64,000 nt of DNA, taken from the NCBI RefSeq assembly GCF_016919405.1, contig NZ_CP070353.1, positions 4,088,504-4,152,503 on the forward strand, in the 5' to 3' direction. The stretch comes from Ensifer sp. PDNC004. Lineage in GTDB: Bacteria > Pseudomonadota > Alphaproteobacteria > Rhizobiales > Rhizobiaceae. Of this stretch, positions 56,296 through 64,000 are shown one piece after another. Every line of letters begins with the position of its first letter. Within the stretch, counting starts at the first letter, position 1. The position numbers were made by a program, and so were the translations under genes. Under the pieces are notes generated by a model. The model saw only the letters and a list, made by a program, of their open reading frames with translations, was not told where the DNA came from and did not search any database.

Positions 56296-56814
56296 ATGTC
56301 CAATGCACTCAAGGTGCTGGCCGAATGCCTCGACAAGCGCACCGGCCGCCGCTTCCTGCCCGGTGAAACCTTCGATCCTCCGCCGACCGTCGAGCAGGCG
56401 AAGCGGCTCATTTCCGGCGGCTGCCTGTCCGAGGCGGCGCTGAAACTCGCGCTCAATCCGGAGGCTTCAGCGAAGGCGGTCACGGCCGCTCTGAAGGTCG
56501 ACACGTCGACGGCTGCTGCTGATATCGATCGCCTCCTGAAGGAGGTCGTGGACGCCCGTCAGAAGGCGGAAGTCGAAATCGTGCTGATCACCAAATCGGT
56601 CGAGGACGCGCGCGCCGTTGCCTCCGGCCAGATCGAGGAGATCGGCAAGGGCCTCGCCGCCGCAAAGAACTCAGCCGATGCCGATCTGGCCAAGATCACG
56701 GCCGATGTCGCCAGCGCCCGCGAAAAGGCTGCCGACGACATCAGGGCGATCGAGACCGAAGTCGAAAAGGCACGCGAAGAGGCCGCCAAGCGCGGCGCCG
56801 GAAAGCAGGTCTAA
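56296..56814 (+). CDS. Coiled-coil phage head protein (172 aa)
   Basis: 172 aa. N-terminal part (DKRTGRRFLPGETFDPPPTVEQAKRLIS) resembles small head-associated proteins; residues 75-165 are an Ala/Glu/Lys-rich coiled coil with heptad-like repeats (DADLAKITADVASAREKAAD). ATG 56296 follows aacaggagaatgaccc. Function unknown; perhaps scaffold or connector associated. Confidence 0.65.
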   Translation: MSNALKVLAECLDKRTGRRFLPGETFDPPPTVEQAKRLISGGCLSEAALKLALNPEASAKAVTAALKVDTSTAAADIDRLLKEVVDARQKAEVEIVLITKSVEDARAVASGQIEEIGKGLAAAKNSADADLAKITADVASAREKAADDIRAIETEVEKAREEAAKRGAGKQV

Positions 56815-56817
56815 GCC

Positions 56818-57459
56818 ATGCCGACGCGCGTCCTTTCCGGCCCTGCGCCCATCGCCACGCCCGCCGATATCGCCGGCAAACACACTGCCAATGATCCCGC
56901 GATCATTGCATTGATTGCTGCTGTGCAGGCGGAGATCGATGGCCCAGTGGGCTGGCTTGGGCGCGCGCTCGGTGTTCAGAAGCTGGAGTTCACGACCGAT
57001 CGTTTTCCGGGCCGTGATCCGGGGGCCTGGGATTTCTCGCTCTTCCCGAAGGTCATCCCCTCCACGATCGCGATTACCTTCCGGAATCGCGACGGTGTCG
57101 AGCAGACGATCGATCCGTCCAACTTCCGGTTGGCCGAAGATCGCTACATCGATTTTCGGAGGGGCTTTCAGTTCCCGGCGACGGAGTGCGCGCCGGATGC
57201 AGTCAAAATCATCTACGAGGCGGGCTACAACGGCACGCCTGTGGCCAACGGCGGGACCGGTGATGTGCCAGCCAACGCGAAAGTTGCTGTTGTGCTCGGC
57301 GTTCAACAGATGAAGGCGATCGGGGCGGAAAATCTATTCCTGCGCTCCGAAGAGGTCGAGGGTGTCGGCACATTTCAGTACACCGTTTCGGAGCAGGCTG
57401 GCGAAATCATCCGCAAGGCAACTGATCGGCTGCTCAGCGGCCTGAGGGTCTACGCATGA
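56818..57459 (+). CDS. Head-tail connector protein (gp6/gp8-like)
   Basis: 213 aa. Pattern of phiE125 gp8/HK97 gp6-like adaptor proteins: N-terminal IALIAAVQAEIDGPVGWLGR, middle IIYEAGYNGTPVANGG-type turn with dvPanakvAVVLGVQQM helix, and a C-terminal helix that docks on the portal. Starts four bases after the coiled-coil gene and overlaps the next by ATGA. Confidence 0.8.
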   Translation: MPTRVLSGPAPIATPADIAGKHTANDPAIIALIAAVQAEIDGPVGWLGRALGVQKLEFTTDRFPGRDPGAWDFSLFPKVIPSTIAITFRNRDGVEQTIDPSNFRLAEDRYIDFRRGFQFPATECAPDAVKIIYEAGYNGTPVANGGTGDVPANAKVAVVLGVQQMKAIGAENLFLRSEEVEGVGTFQYTVSEQAGEIIRKATDRLLSGLRVYA

Positions 57460-57797
57460 CGCCGGCACAAGCGATTGCCGCACTCGATCGGCAGCTCGCC
57501 AGACACGGGCAGGCGGTGCGGGTTCGACGTGGATCAAAGGAAGCTCCGACCGCGCTCGCGGCGATGCTCGGGTTTGTCCGTGGCTACAAGGCGGATGATG
57601 TTGTCGGCGAAAGCGGCGTTTTGCAGACCGATAGCAATGTGGTGCTTTCCCCGTCCGATCTTGCGGGCTGGCCGCTGCCCTATCCGCAGAAGGGCGACTG
57701 GTGCGAGGTTGATGGCCGGTTTCGGGTCATCGAGGAGCACGATCACCGCAAGCTGAATGATGTGGTGGTGCGCATCGAATTGAGGATCAAGGGCTGA
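57456..57797 (+). CDS. Head completion / head-tail joining protein
   Basis: 113 aa small beta-barrel-like protein (QAVRVRRGSKEAPTALAAML, GWPLPYPQKGDWCEVDGRFRV, NDVVVRIELRIKG). Size and position between connector and gp10-like gene match stopper-type head completion proteins, although sequence similarity is weak. Confidence 0.65.
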   Translation: MTPAQAIAALDRQLARHGQAVRVRRGSKEAPTALAAMLGFVRGYKADDVVGESGVLQTDSNVVLSPSDLAGWPLPYPQKGDWCEVDGRFRVIEEHDHRKLNDVVVRIELRIKG

Positions 57798-58438
57798 TGG
57801 CGCGCTTCGATACCTTTGATCGGCAGATCAGCCTGGCGACGACCGAGATTGCTCCAGATCAGATCTCTGCCGAGCTTGCCAAGTTTGCGCGGCAGCAGCT
57901 CGCTGAGGCGATCCAGTCGGGCGCCGCGACGCCGGTCTATGAGCTGTTCGTCAATGGCCGTCGCGGGGTCTCGGAGGAGGCGGTCGAAGCCCCGGGGCCA
58001 ATCCTTTACGAGTTCTCGTGGTGGCGCGTCGTCATTCGCTACGCCCTCGACGCGCTGGTGAAGAATAGCCCCCGACAGAGCGGCCGTTTCGCATCGTCTT
58101 TCATCGTCATCGTCGATGGCAAGGTGGTGACCGAGTTCGAAGATATACTGCCATCGGCCGAGGTGATCATCACCAATGCACAGCCCTATGTACGCAAGGT
58201 GCAGGTGGGTGCGATGCAGATGAGCGTCCCCGCCCGCATGTTCGACAAGGCCAAAACGAGCCTGGTCCGGCGCTATGGGGCGCAGAATTTCAATTTCGAG
58301 ATTCGGTTTCTGGATCTCGGGGCAGGGCTTCATCCGCTGATCCCTTATCGGCTGAAGCGCAATCAGGGGCGAGGAAAGGACCGGCAGGCCGGAACGCCGA
58401 TCACCTATCCAGCCATCATCATGACCATGGTGCAGTGA
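57797..58438 (+). CDS. HK97 gp10-like neck protein
   Basis: 213 aa. QLAEAIQSGAATPVYELFVNG, ALVKNSPRQSGRFASSFIV and AQPYVRKVQVG fit the HK97 gp10/minor tail neck family, which joins head and tail. It overlaps both neighbours by one base or more, as typical in the cluster. Confidence 0.68.
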   Translation: MARFDTFDRQISLATTEIAPDQISAELAKFARQQLAEAIQSGAATPVYELFVNGRRGVSEEAVEAPGPILYEFSWWRVVIRYALDALVKNSPRQSGRFASSFIVIVDGKVVTEFEDILPSAEVIITNAQPYVRKVQVGAMQMSVPARMFDKAKTSLVRRYGAQNFNFEIRFLDLGAGLHPLIPYRLKRNQGRGKDRQAGTPITYPAIIMTMVQ

Positions 58439-58848
58439 TGTCGACACCCGAGAGCTACGATGCCACGCATGATTACCTGGTCGCCAACTGGCTCGCGACA
58501 CCGATTGCATTCGAGAACGACGGCTTCGAGCCGCCGAGCGATCCGGATTACTGGCTGCTCGTCGAGATGTTCGGCGACCTCTTCGCCCAGGAGAGTATCG
58601 GCGCCGAGACGCAGGATGCGAACCTCTGGCGCGAGGCTGGGCAGATCTATGTGCACGTAATGACGCCGAGAGGCGTGGGCACGCGCGTTGCCCGCCAGTA
58701 TGGCCGCCAGATCGCCGACCTCTTTCGCGGGCAGGAAATTGCCGGCGTTGTCTTCCGCGATGCCTCGATCGGAGCCGGCGAACCCGGCAAGGCGGATGGC
58801 AGCTATTTCCGCATGACGGTCACCATCGACTGGCAGCGCGACGAATAA
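58438..58848 (+). CDS. Tail terminator protein
   Basis: 136 aa. Short barrel protein of DUF4128/gpU type: YDYLVANW-like start (ATHDYLVANWLATPIAFEND), IYVHVMTPRGVGTRVARQYGRQIADLF and DGSYFRMTVTIDW. Placed between the gp10-like gene and tail tube, it should cap the growing tail. ATG 58438 overlaps the preceding stop. Confidence 0.78.
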   Translation: MSTPESYDATHDYLVANWLATPIAFENDGFEPPSDPDYWLLVEMFGDLFAQESIGAETQDANLWREAGQIYVHVMTPRGVGTRVARQYGRQIADLFRGQEIAGVVFRDASIGAGEPGKADGSYFRMTVTIDWQRDE

Positions 58849-58891
58849 ACCTTGGCCGCTGCGCGCGGCATCATCACCACGGAGAAAACCT

Positions 58892-60367
58892 ATGGCTGGT
58901 TCCGATACGAACCGGGTGCGGATGACCGTTACCCGCGAGACCACGCGCGGCGAAACGCCCGCCAACCCCCGGATGCGCGCCCATCGCTTTACCGGCGAGG
59001 CTTTGCAATTTCAGCCCGTCTTCACCAATTCCGAAGAGATCCGCGACGATCGCATGGATTCCGATCCGGTCAAGGTGAACGAGACCAATCAGGGCACGAT
59101 TAACGGCGAGCTGTCCTATCCTGTCGATGGCTCACCGTTGTCGCTGTTCATCGAAAGCGTCTTCGCCAACACCTGGACGAACACGCCGCAGCGGGACAAT
59201 GACGGCACGGCCGACAGCGTGATCACCGGCGTCTCGGCGGCGACCGGCGTGATTACGGTCCTGGCTGGCTCGGCCTTTGTGGTCGGCCATTTGGTGCGCC
59301 TCACCGGCTTCGGCCAGGCGGGAAACAACGGGCTTTTCAAGATCTCCGCCGGGTCGGCCACGGTTCCGGCAGTAGGGGCGGCTTTATTGACCGACGAGGC
59401 GGCGCCGGCAGCTGGGGCGCGCATGAAGGTGGTGGGCTTCGAGGGCGTCGCCGGGGACATCACGGCGATTGCCGATGGCCTTGCATCGGTGACGCTCGAC
59501 TTCACGACGCTTGGTCTCGCGGTCGGGCAATGGGTGAAGATTGGCGGGTCGGGGGCCGGTTATCGGTTCGCCGCGGAGGCGCTGAACGGCTGGGCTCGTG
59601 TCACCGGCATTGCCGCCGCCAAGCTGACGCTCGACAACCTGCCGACCGGATGGGCTGCGGACGCTGGTGTCGGCAAGACCTTGCGCGTCTTCTTTGGCGA
59701 CCGGATCAAGAACGGCGTGATGCAGCTCGCGCAGACGATCGAACGCGGATGGATGGGGCAGACGGTTCCGACCTACATCATCCAGCGCGGCATGGAAGTG
59801 GGGCAGATCGAGTTCAGCTTCGAGAGCGAGCAGATCGCGCGGTACGTGCTGACGCTGAACGGTTTGACCGGTGAACTCGCGACGGCCTCGCTCGACGCTA
59901 CGCCGGAGCCGGTCACGCAGAACCGCGTGATGGCGGCGGCGGTCAACGTCGGCCGCATCGCCGAAAACGGCGTGCCGGTCGGCGGGCCGAACTTCGTTCG
60001 GACGCTCGGCATCACACTCAACAACAATCAGCGCATGCTGAACGCGATCCGCAGCGACGAGAAGGTCGGCGCAGTCGATATCGGCATGGGTAGCGCGATG
60101 GTCACGGTCTCGATGGAAAGCTTCTTCGGCTCGAAGGCTCTGCTGGAGAAGCTGTTCAACTCGGTCCCGACCAACATCAATGCCCGCATCGCGAAGGACA
60201 ACCAGGCTCTGGTCTACGGGGTGCCGCGCATCACCTTCACCGAAGGGTCGGTCTCTGCCGGTGGCAAGAACCAAGACACCATGCTTCCGCTGACAGCGAC
60301 CGCCTCCAAGGACGCGTTGACCGAAGCGCATCTCCTGCTCGACCGCTTCGAATACTATCAGGCTTAG
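58892..60367 (+). CDS. Phage tail tube protein
   Basis: 491 aa, larger than simple tube proteins because of an inserted Ig/barrel-like segment. The N-terminus (RETTRGETPANPRMRAHRFTG) and IEFSFESEQIARYVLTLNG, NNNQRMLNAI, DIGMGSAMVTVSMESFFGS fit lambda gpV-like tail tube proteins of alphaproteobacterial phages. It polymerises into the non-contractile tail tube. ATG 58892 follows caccacggagaaaacct. Confidence 0.85.
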   Translation: MAGSDTNRVRMTVTRETTRGETPANPRMRAHRFTGEALQFQPVFTNSEEIRDDRMDSDPVKVNETNQGTINGELSYPVDGSPLSLFIESVFANTWTNTPQRDNDGTADSVITGVSAATGVITVLAGSAFVVGHLVRLTGFGQAGNNGLFKISAGSATVPAVGAALLTDEAAPAAGARMKVVGFEGVAGDITAIADGLASVTLDFTTLGLAVGQWVKIGGSGAGYRFAAEALNGWARVTGIAAAKLTLDNLPTGWAADAGVGKTLRVFFGDRIKNGVMQLAQTIERGWMGQTVPTYIIQRGMEVGQIEFSFESEQIARYVLTLNGLTGELATASLDATPEPVTQNRVMAAAVNVGRIAENGVPVGGPNFVRTLGITLNNNQRMLNAIRSDEKVGAVDIGMGSAMVTVSMESFFGSKALLEKLFNSVPTNINARIAKDNQALVYGVPRITFTEGSVSAGGKNQDTMLPLTATASKDALTEAHLLLDRFEYYQA

Positions 60368-60588
60368 CTCTGCTCAAAAAAATCCCAGTCGATGAGCCAG
60401 GAATTCTCTTCGCTGGCATGTTCGTCTTTCACAATCTTGAAGCGGACGCCGAGCTTTTCTGCCCGTTCATTGAGGGACATCAGATCCCAGTCAACGCTCA
60501 TTCGAGATGCGCGGGCAGCGATTTCCCGGCCCTCGACGATGAGCCGTTGAATTTGGAGTTCCCGTTCGTTGGCAGCACTCAGTTTCAT
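60364..60588 (-). CDS. Antisense-oriented moron-like gene (74 aa)
   Basis: 74 aa charged helical protein (MKLSAANERELQIQRLIVEG ... SWLIDWDFFEQS) on the strand opposite to the tail genes, with its own binding site (GAGAAGGAAACA before ATG 60588). It ends inside the last four bases of the tail tube gene and fills the gap before the chaperone gene. No family known; the position suggests an independently transcribed moron. Confidence 0.6.
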   Translation of the reverse strand: MKLSAANERELQIQRLIVEGREIAARASRMSVDWDLMSLNERAEKLGVRFKIVKDEHASEENSWLIDWDFFEQS

Positions 60589-60670
60589 TGTTTCCTTCTC
60601 GCGTTTGATGCCCCCTGCATACGTGCCAACGCCTAAGAATGTTCAACCAAAAACCGTGGAGTTTTATCCT

Positions 60671-61066
60671 ATGACTGTGAAACTTGCATCGCTGCGGGCA
60701 GATCTCGATCGCGAGGCGGCTGGCGACTGGATCGACTATCCCGACTGGCCCGGCGTAGCTTTCAACGTTCGATCTCTCCATGCGCCGAAATATGCCACCA
60801 AACGAGACCTTATGCTTCAGCGGCTCACGCGGAAGCACAAAGGCAGAGCGCCGCCGCCGGACGTGATGGCGCGCGAGGCGGGGAAGCTATATTGCGACGA
60901 GATCCTTTTCGGGTGGCGCGGTCTCGATGTCGCTTACACGCCGGAAATTGCGCTGGAGACCCTGACCGATCCGGCATTTCGGGACGTTGTTGCCGCCATT
61001 GAATGGTGCGCCAGCCAAGTTGCGCAGCGCTCGGTCGAATTCGTTGAGGAAGCCGCAAAAAACTAA
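60671..61066 (+). CDS. Tail assembly chaperone (gpG-like)
   Basis: 131 aa helical protein between tail tube and tape measure, the site of lambda gpG. MTVKLASLRADLDREAAGDW, PKYATKRDLMLQRL and the helical C-terminus RSVEFVEEAAKN. Just before its stop lies the heptamer A_AAA_AAC (61057-61063) with a downstream stem-loop, so a part of ribosomes should continue into the downstream T-like frame. ATG 60671 follows gtggagttttatcct. Confidence 0.78.
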   Translation: MTVKLASLRADLDREAAGDWIDYPDWPGVAFNVRSLHAPKYATKRDLMLQRLTRKHKGRAPPPDVMAREAGKLYCDEILFGWRGLDVAYTPEIALETLTDPAFRDVVAAIEWCASQVAQRSVEFVEEAAKN

Positions 61067-61102
61067 GGGCGGCCTTCCGGTGGCGCCTTGCCGAGGAAGG
61101 CC
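61057..61102 (+). promoter_or_regulatory. Programmed -1 frameshift signal
   Basis: Slippery heptamer A_AAA_AAC in the zero frame at 61057-61063, a seven-base spacer containing the TAA stop, and an eight-base-pair stem ggccttcc (61071-61078) / ggaaggcc (61095-61102). Slippage by one base leads into an open frame to 61422. Confidence 0.82.
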
Positions 61103-61422
61103 AGTCCGATTGGCTGCAGCGTCTCGCGGATGAAAATCCAGACGAGGCGGCCTATATCGATATCCCGGAGCGGCCGGAGGGGACGGAAATTGAGCCCTGG
61201 CACGGCCTCTATTTCCGAGCCTGGGAAGCGTTGCGGTTTGACCGCTTCTATGGCGCGCTCGGCGGTGAGGGGCCGATCTCCTATGTAGCAATCAGCCGTT
61301 ATGCAGCAGACCATGGCATCATCGACCACGATCTCGATGATTTCGTGCTCTTCCTTCAGGCTGTCGATGCCGAATGGCTGCAATATCGATCAGAGCAAAC
61401 GAAGGCGGGCGGCGCGAGTTAG
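61063..61422 (+). CDS. T-like extension of the tail chaperone, reached by -1 frameshift
   Basis: A frame that is open from 61048 to TAG 61420, with no ATG or GTG and no binding site near its start (a TTG at 61231 would give only 63 aa). After slippage the product continues with LRAAFRWRLAEEGQSDWLQR, then EPWHGLYFRAWEALRFDRFYGAL and DLDDFVLFLQAVDAEWL, giving a GT-like fusion of about 250 aa. Its T part should bind the tape measure protein during tail assembly. Confidence 0.78.
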   Translation, partial: LRAAFRWRLAEEGQSDWLQRLADENPDEAAYIDIPERPEGTEIEPWHGLYFRAWEALRFDRFYGALGGEGPISYVAISRYAADHGIIDHDLDDFVLFLQAVDAEWLQYRSEQTKAGGAS

Positions 61423-61715
61423 CCGACCGTCTCCTCGACCGTCACGGTCTTGCCGCGGGTCAGGGCCACAACAAGGCCGAGGATCAGGGAGCCAAGGAGC
61501 CAGAGGCCGAGCAGCGCGCCCGTAGCGATAGTTCCGCCGATTGCTGCCCCGGCTTGCGTCGCGGTATCCGTCGTTACCTGCACCTGGTCTGAGGTCATTT
61601 TGATCGCCCAGAATACCCATAGGGCCATCAGGGCGTTCCAGGCCAAAAACAACCACCAAACGATAGTTCCAAAAATTCCGCGCTGTCGTTTCGTGGTCCG
61701 AATGACCTTTGCCAT
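61419..61715 (-). CDS. Small membrane protein on opposite strand (98 aa), moron-like
   Basis: 98 aa with a basic start (KVIRTTKRQRG), a hydrophobic helix (IFGTIVWWLFLAWNALMALWV), a short polar stretch, then two more hydrophobic segments with a GAAIGGTIATGALLGLWLLG pattern and a final LTRGK. This layout is known from many uncharacterised proteobacterial proteins. GGGAGGCAGTG precedes ATG 61715 on the minus strand. It lies between chaperone and tape measure, where lambda-like phages often carry lysogenic-conversion genes. Confidence 0.75.
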   Translation of the reverse strand: MAKVIRTTKRQRGIFGTIVWWLFLAWNALMALWVFWAIKMTSDQVQVTTDTATQAGAAIGGTIATGALLGLWLLGSLILGLVVALTRGKTVTVEETVG

Positions 61716-61770
61716 CACTGCCTCCCGTATGGATGGCTGACCATACTCATTTCAACCTGAAGGTAAAGCC

Positions 61771-64000
61771 GTGACAGTTGCCCTTCGATCCCTCAGGGTG
61801 GACGCGCAGATGAGTGCTGGCCAGTACGTCGCTGGCATGAACCAGAAGATCGCGGCGGACAAAGCCGGAGCCGCGTCGAGCGTCGAGGTTGGTGCGGCCT
61901 TGGCGCGGACGGATGCGCAAGCAGGGGCTGCCGGCGGTGCTCTGTCGCGTCTCTCGCGTCTCTACATCGACGGTTACAAGAATGCTGCCGGGTTTGAGCA
62001 GGCTGTGTCGTCGCTCGGCCGCGCCATCGACAAGGGCGCGGTGCCCATAGAGCGCGTCGATGCAATTCTGGTCGGAGTTTATCGCAAGTACGGCATGGTT
62101 GCTAATGGAGCGGACCTGGCGGCGGCTGGACAACACCAGCTTGCGGCGTCGGTTACGGCGCTCAATGCCAAGCTGGCCATGGAGGAGGCGGCGCTAGACA
62201 GCGCGACAAATGCGCACCGCCGACATGCAGCGGCGGCAAACGACAATGGCCATCAGCAGCGCCAGCTCGTCTTTCAGCTGAATGACGTCTTCCAGTCGCT
62301 TGCGCTCGGCATGCCTGTGTCACAGGTATTCCTTCAGCAGGGGCCGCAGATAGCCCAGATCTGGGGACCGAATGAGGGCGGTGTTGGCCGCGCATTTAAG
62401 GAAACTGGAAATCTCATCACGGGCGTGATCACAAAGTTCCCTCTGTTGTCGGGAGCTACCGTCGCCGCCGCTGCTGCGTTTGCTGGCCTCACATATGAGA
62501 TCAACAAGTCGACCAAAGCGTCTGTTGGCTTCGGCGATGTTGCGCTCGCCAGCGTTCAAGTGCTCTGGCGATACCTGTCCGATTTCCTCAAGCCTGCGAT
62601 CGGCTCCATAGGCGGCTGGTTTCAAGCGGCATGGGATGGCGTCATTGCCGGCGTAAAGTTCACCGGTAACCTCATCATCAACTCTTTCCGTGCTGCGTTT
62701 GAGGATATCAAACTTCTTTGGAACCAGCTGCCAAACACAATCGGCGCCGCTGCTGTAGGCGCGGCGAATGCACTTATCGGTGCAGTCCAGTTTATGGTTC
62801 AAAAGGCGGCCGAGCACCTCGACAAGCTGATCGAAGGCGCCAACGTCGCGCTCTCGAAGATACCAGGCGGCGACTTCACCATTAGCCCGATCGGCAAGCT
62901 CGACTTCGGGGATTCTAAACTTCCCAATACCTACGCTGATGACCTGAAAAAAGCAGTCGATCAGAGGGGCGAAAAGATCAAGGAGATCATGGGGAGCGAT
63001 CCGCTCGGTGGCTTCTACAAGGATGTCCGAGAGCAGGCGATCAAGAACGCGCTTGCGGACGAAAAGAAAAAAGGCGGCAAGTCCGCTCGCGAGTCGGACT
63101 ATGAACGCACAATCCGACGCATCAAAGAGCGCACTGAAGCGACCGAACAGGACACCAAGGTTGTCGGGCTGTCCACATTTGCGATCGAGCGCCAAGCCGC
63201 GGTGCAGGACATGCTTACCGCCGCGCAGCGCGATGGCCTAGCGATCGGCAAAGCGTTCGCCAACGCGCAGGAGCTGATCAATGCTTCGTCGCAAAACCTC
63301 TCGCCAAATTTGGCCGCAGAGCGTGAGCGTATCCTCGGTGTCGCCTCGGCTTATGCGAACGCAGAGGCGGCGGCCGAAAAGGCGGAGGAAGCTCGCCGCA
63401 AGTTTGAAGACAACATGCGGTTTGCCCGTGACACGGCTCGGGGCTTCATCGACGATTTCACAGGGGCGATCGAAGAGGGCGCCTCGGTTTGGGATGCCTT
63501 CGCGCAAGCGGCACTTAGTGCTCTCGATCGCATCGTCGATAAGCTGCTCGACGACGTCATGGACGCGATCTTCGATGTGAAGAAAGCCAGTGGCGGCAGC
63601 TCGGGCGGCATTCTGGGATGGTTCGGCGGATTGTTCGGTGGCGGTGGGGCTGCCGATCCATGGGCGGGTCTACGCACGGTCAATGCGAAAGGCGGAGTAT
63701 ACGGCGCGCACGGCGTGACGGCGTTCGCTAATGGTGGAGCTTTCACTAACCAGATCGTCGATCGCCCCACGCTTTTCCCGTTCGCCAAAGGTACGGGGTT
63801 GATGGGAGAGGCGGGGCCAGAGGCGATTATGCCCTTGCGGCGTGACGGTTCCGGAAGGCTGGGGGTATCTGCCGCAATGGGTAGGATGTTCGCGCCGGCC
63901 AACCAGAACAGGGCGATGCGCTTCGAGTTTCACAGCAAAATCTCTGTCTCCGGCAATGGCGACAAAGAACTGATGGAGCGCGTGCGTCTCGCGACCGAGC
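61771..64000 (+). CDS. Tail length tape measure protein (partial, runs off the window)
   Basis: At least 743 aa, no stop before the edge. GTG 61771 follows aaggtaaagcc. The N-terminal part has VALRSLRVDAQMSAGQYVAG and the TMP_2 block QLVFQLNDVFQSLALGMPV, QQGPQIAQIWG; a membrane-active stretch follows (LLSGATVAAAAAFAGL), then long helical repeats, and lambda-type C-terminal elements with NGGAFTNQIVDRPTLFPFAK and GLMGEAGPEAIMPLRRDG. It sets tail length and is injected with DNA. The C-terminus is missing because of the window end. Confidence 0.93.
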   Translation, partial: MTVALRSLRVDAQMSAGQYVAGMNQKIAADKAGAASSVEVGAALARTDAQAGAAGGALSRLSRLYIDGYKNAAGFEQAVSSLGRAIDKGAVPIERVDAILVGVYRKYGMVANGADLAAAGQHQLAASVTALNAKLAMEEAALDSATNAHRRHAAAANDNGHQQRQLVFQLNDVFQSLALGMPVSQVFLQQGPQIAQIWGPNEGGVGRAFKETGNLITGVITKFPLLSGATVAAAAAFAGLTYEINKSTKASVGFGDVALASVQVLWRYLSDFLKPAIGSIGGWFQAAWDGVIAGVKFTGNLIINSFRAAFEDIKLLWNQLPNTIGAAAVGAANALIGAVQFMVQKAAEHLDKLIEGANVALSKIPGGDFTISPIGKLDFGDSKLPNTYADDLKKAVDQRGEKIKEIMGSDPLGGFYKDVREQAIKNALADEKKKGGKSARESDYERTIRRIKERTEATEQDTKVVGLSTFAIERQAAVQDMLTAAQRDGLAIGKAFANAQELINASSQNLSPNLAAERERILGVASAYANAEAAAEKAEEARRKFEDNMRFARDTARGFIDDFTGAIEEGASVWDAFAQAALSALDRIVDKLLDDVMDAIFDVKKASGGSSGGILGWFGGLFGGGGAADPWAGLRTVNAKGGVYGAHGVTAFANGGAFTNQIVDRPTLFPFAKGTGLMGEAGPEAIMPLRRDGSGRLGVSAAMGRMFAPANQNRAMRFEFHSKISVSGNGDKELMERVRLATE

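Larger units (their letters stand above)
34783..64000. mobile_element. Siphovirus-like prophage, left end and about 29 kb (incomplete)
   Basis: Starts inside the 3' half of the CAT tRNA and contains, in order, integrase, excisionase-like gene, leftward early operon, CI/Cro immunity region, methyltransferases, NusG-like protein, terminase, portal, protease, HK97 capsid, connectors, tail tube, chaperone and tape measure. It runs off the right edge, so lysis genes, tail tip and attR are unseen. No disrupted gene was found in the visible part, so it could be functional. The exact left border cannot be fixed without attR. Confidence 0.93.

Noticed and set aside
61231..61422. Independent 63 aa gene starting at TTG 61231
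   Set aside because: The frame is open and protein-like far upstream of this TTG and connects to the slippery site; frameshift expression explains it better.

Overview
The window looks like a rhizobial chromosome, most likely Sinorhizobium/Ensifer or a close relative. It is GC-rich, and it carries carA, dnaG, rpoD, an aspartate aminotransferase, a BA14K-family secreted protein and a single-stranded cold-shock protein of alphaproteobacterial type. Taxonomy is inferred from gene content and protein style only; no database search was possible.

Host part (1-34735). Ordinary housekeeping and accessory genes are separated by clear intrinsic terminators: an MBL-fold hydrolase, a BA14K protein, a cold-shock protein, an EamA transporter, a DUF3052 protein, a PQQ-type sugar dehydrogenase, a Gram-negative class GN sortase with its VIT/VWA target protein, an aspartate aminotransferase, an imine-reductase-like/SDR pair with a divergent LysR regulator, carA, a GatB/YqeY protein, dnaG, a glycosyltransferase-like protein, recQ, the threonine-degradation pair kbl-tdh, a GFA protein, rpoD, and a run of small genes (GYD, DUF2066, LprI-like, SLT lipoprotein, VOC, DUF1428, YjbQ, NTF2-like, SIMPL).

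Prophage part (34736-64000, running off the right edge). A tRNA with anticodon CAT (34736-34811) is followed at once by a tyrosine integrase pointing back at it, the usual layout of a tRNA-integrated siphovirus-like prophage. A leftward early operon (40241 to 34869) is chained by 1-4 base overlaps. It encodes small proteins, a dATP/dGTP pyrophosphohydrolase-like protein, a complete DNA polymerase III beta sliding clamp homologue, an HNH protein, an excisionase-like HTH protein and the integrase. The immunity region (40296-41483) has an S24-type CI repressor, a Cro-like protein, four copies of an 18-base dyad operator, a strong leftward promoter and a lambda tR1-like terminator. The rightward early genes encode a CII-like regulator, a chimeric adenine methyltransferase carrying a cytosine-methyltransferase fragment, a C5 cytosine methyltransferase, replication-type HTH proteins and a NusG-family protein. 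Next come a hairpin-rich untranslated segment and an intrinsic terminator, then HNH, P27 small terminase, large terminase, portal, S49 protease, HK97 capsid, connectors, tail terminator, tail tube, a tail chaperone with a textbook -1 frameshift site, and a truncated tape measure protein. Two genes on the opposite strand inside the tail module look like morons.

Most interesting are (1) the NusG paralogue just upstream of a hairpin-rich leader plus terminator that guards the late genes, a candidate phage antitermination switch; (2) the prophage-encoded sliding clamp; (3) the programmed -1 frameshift signal; (4) a GHNGGP peptide motif shared by three unrelated prophage proteins; and (5) the chimeric methyltransferase.
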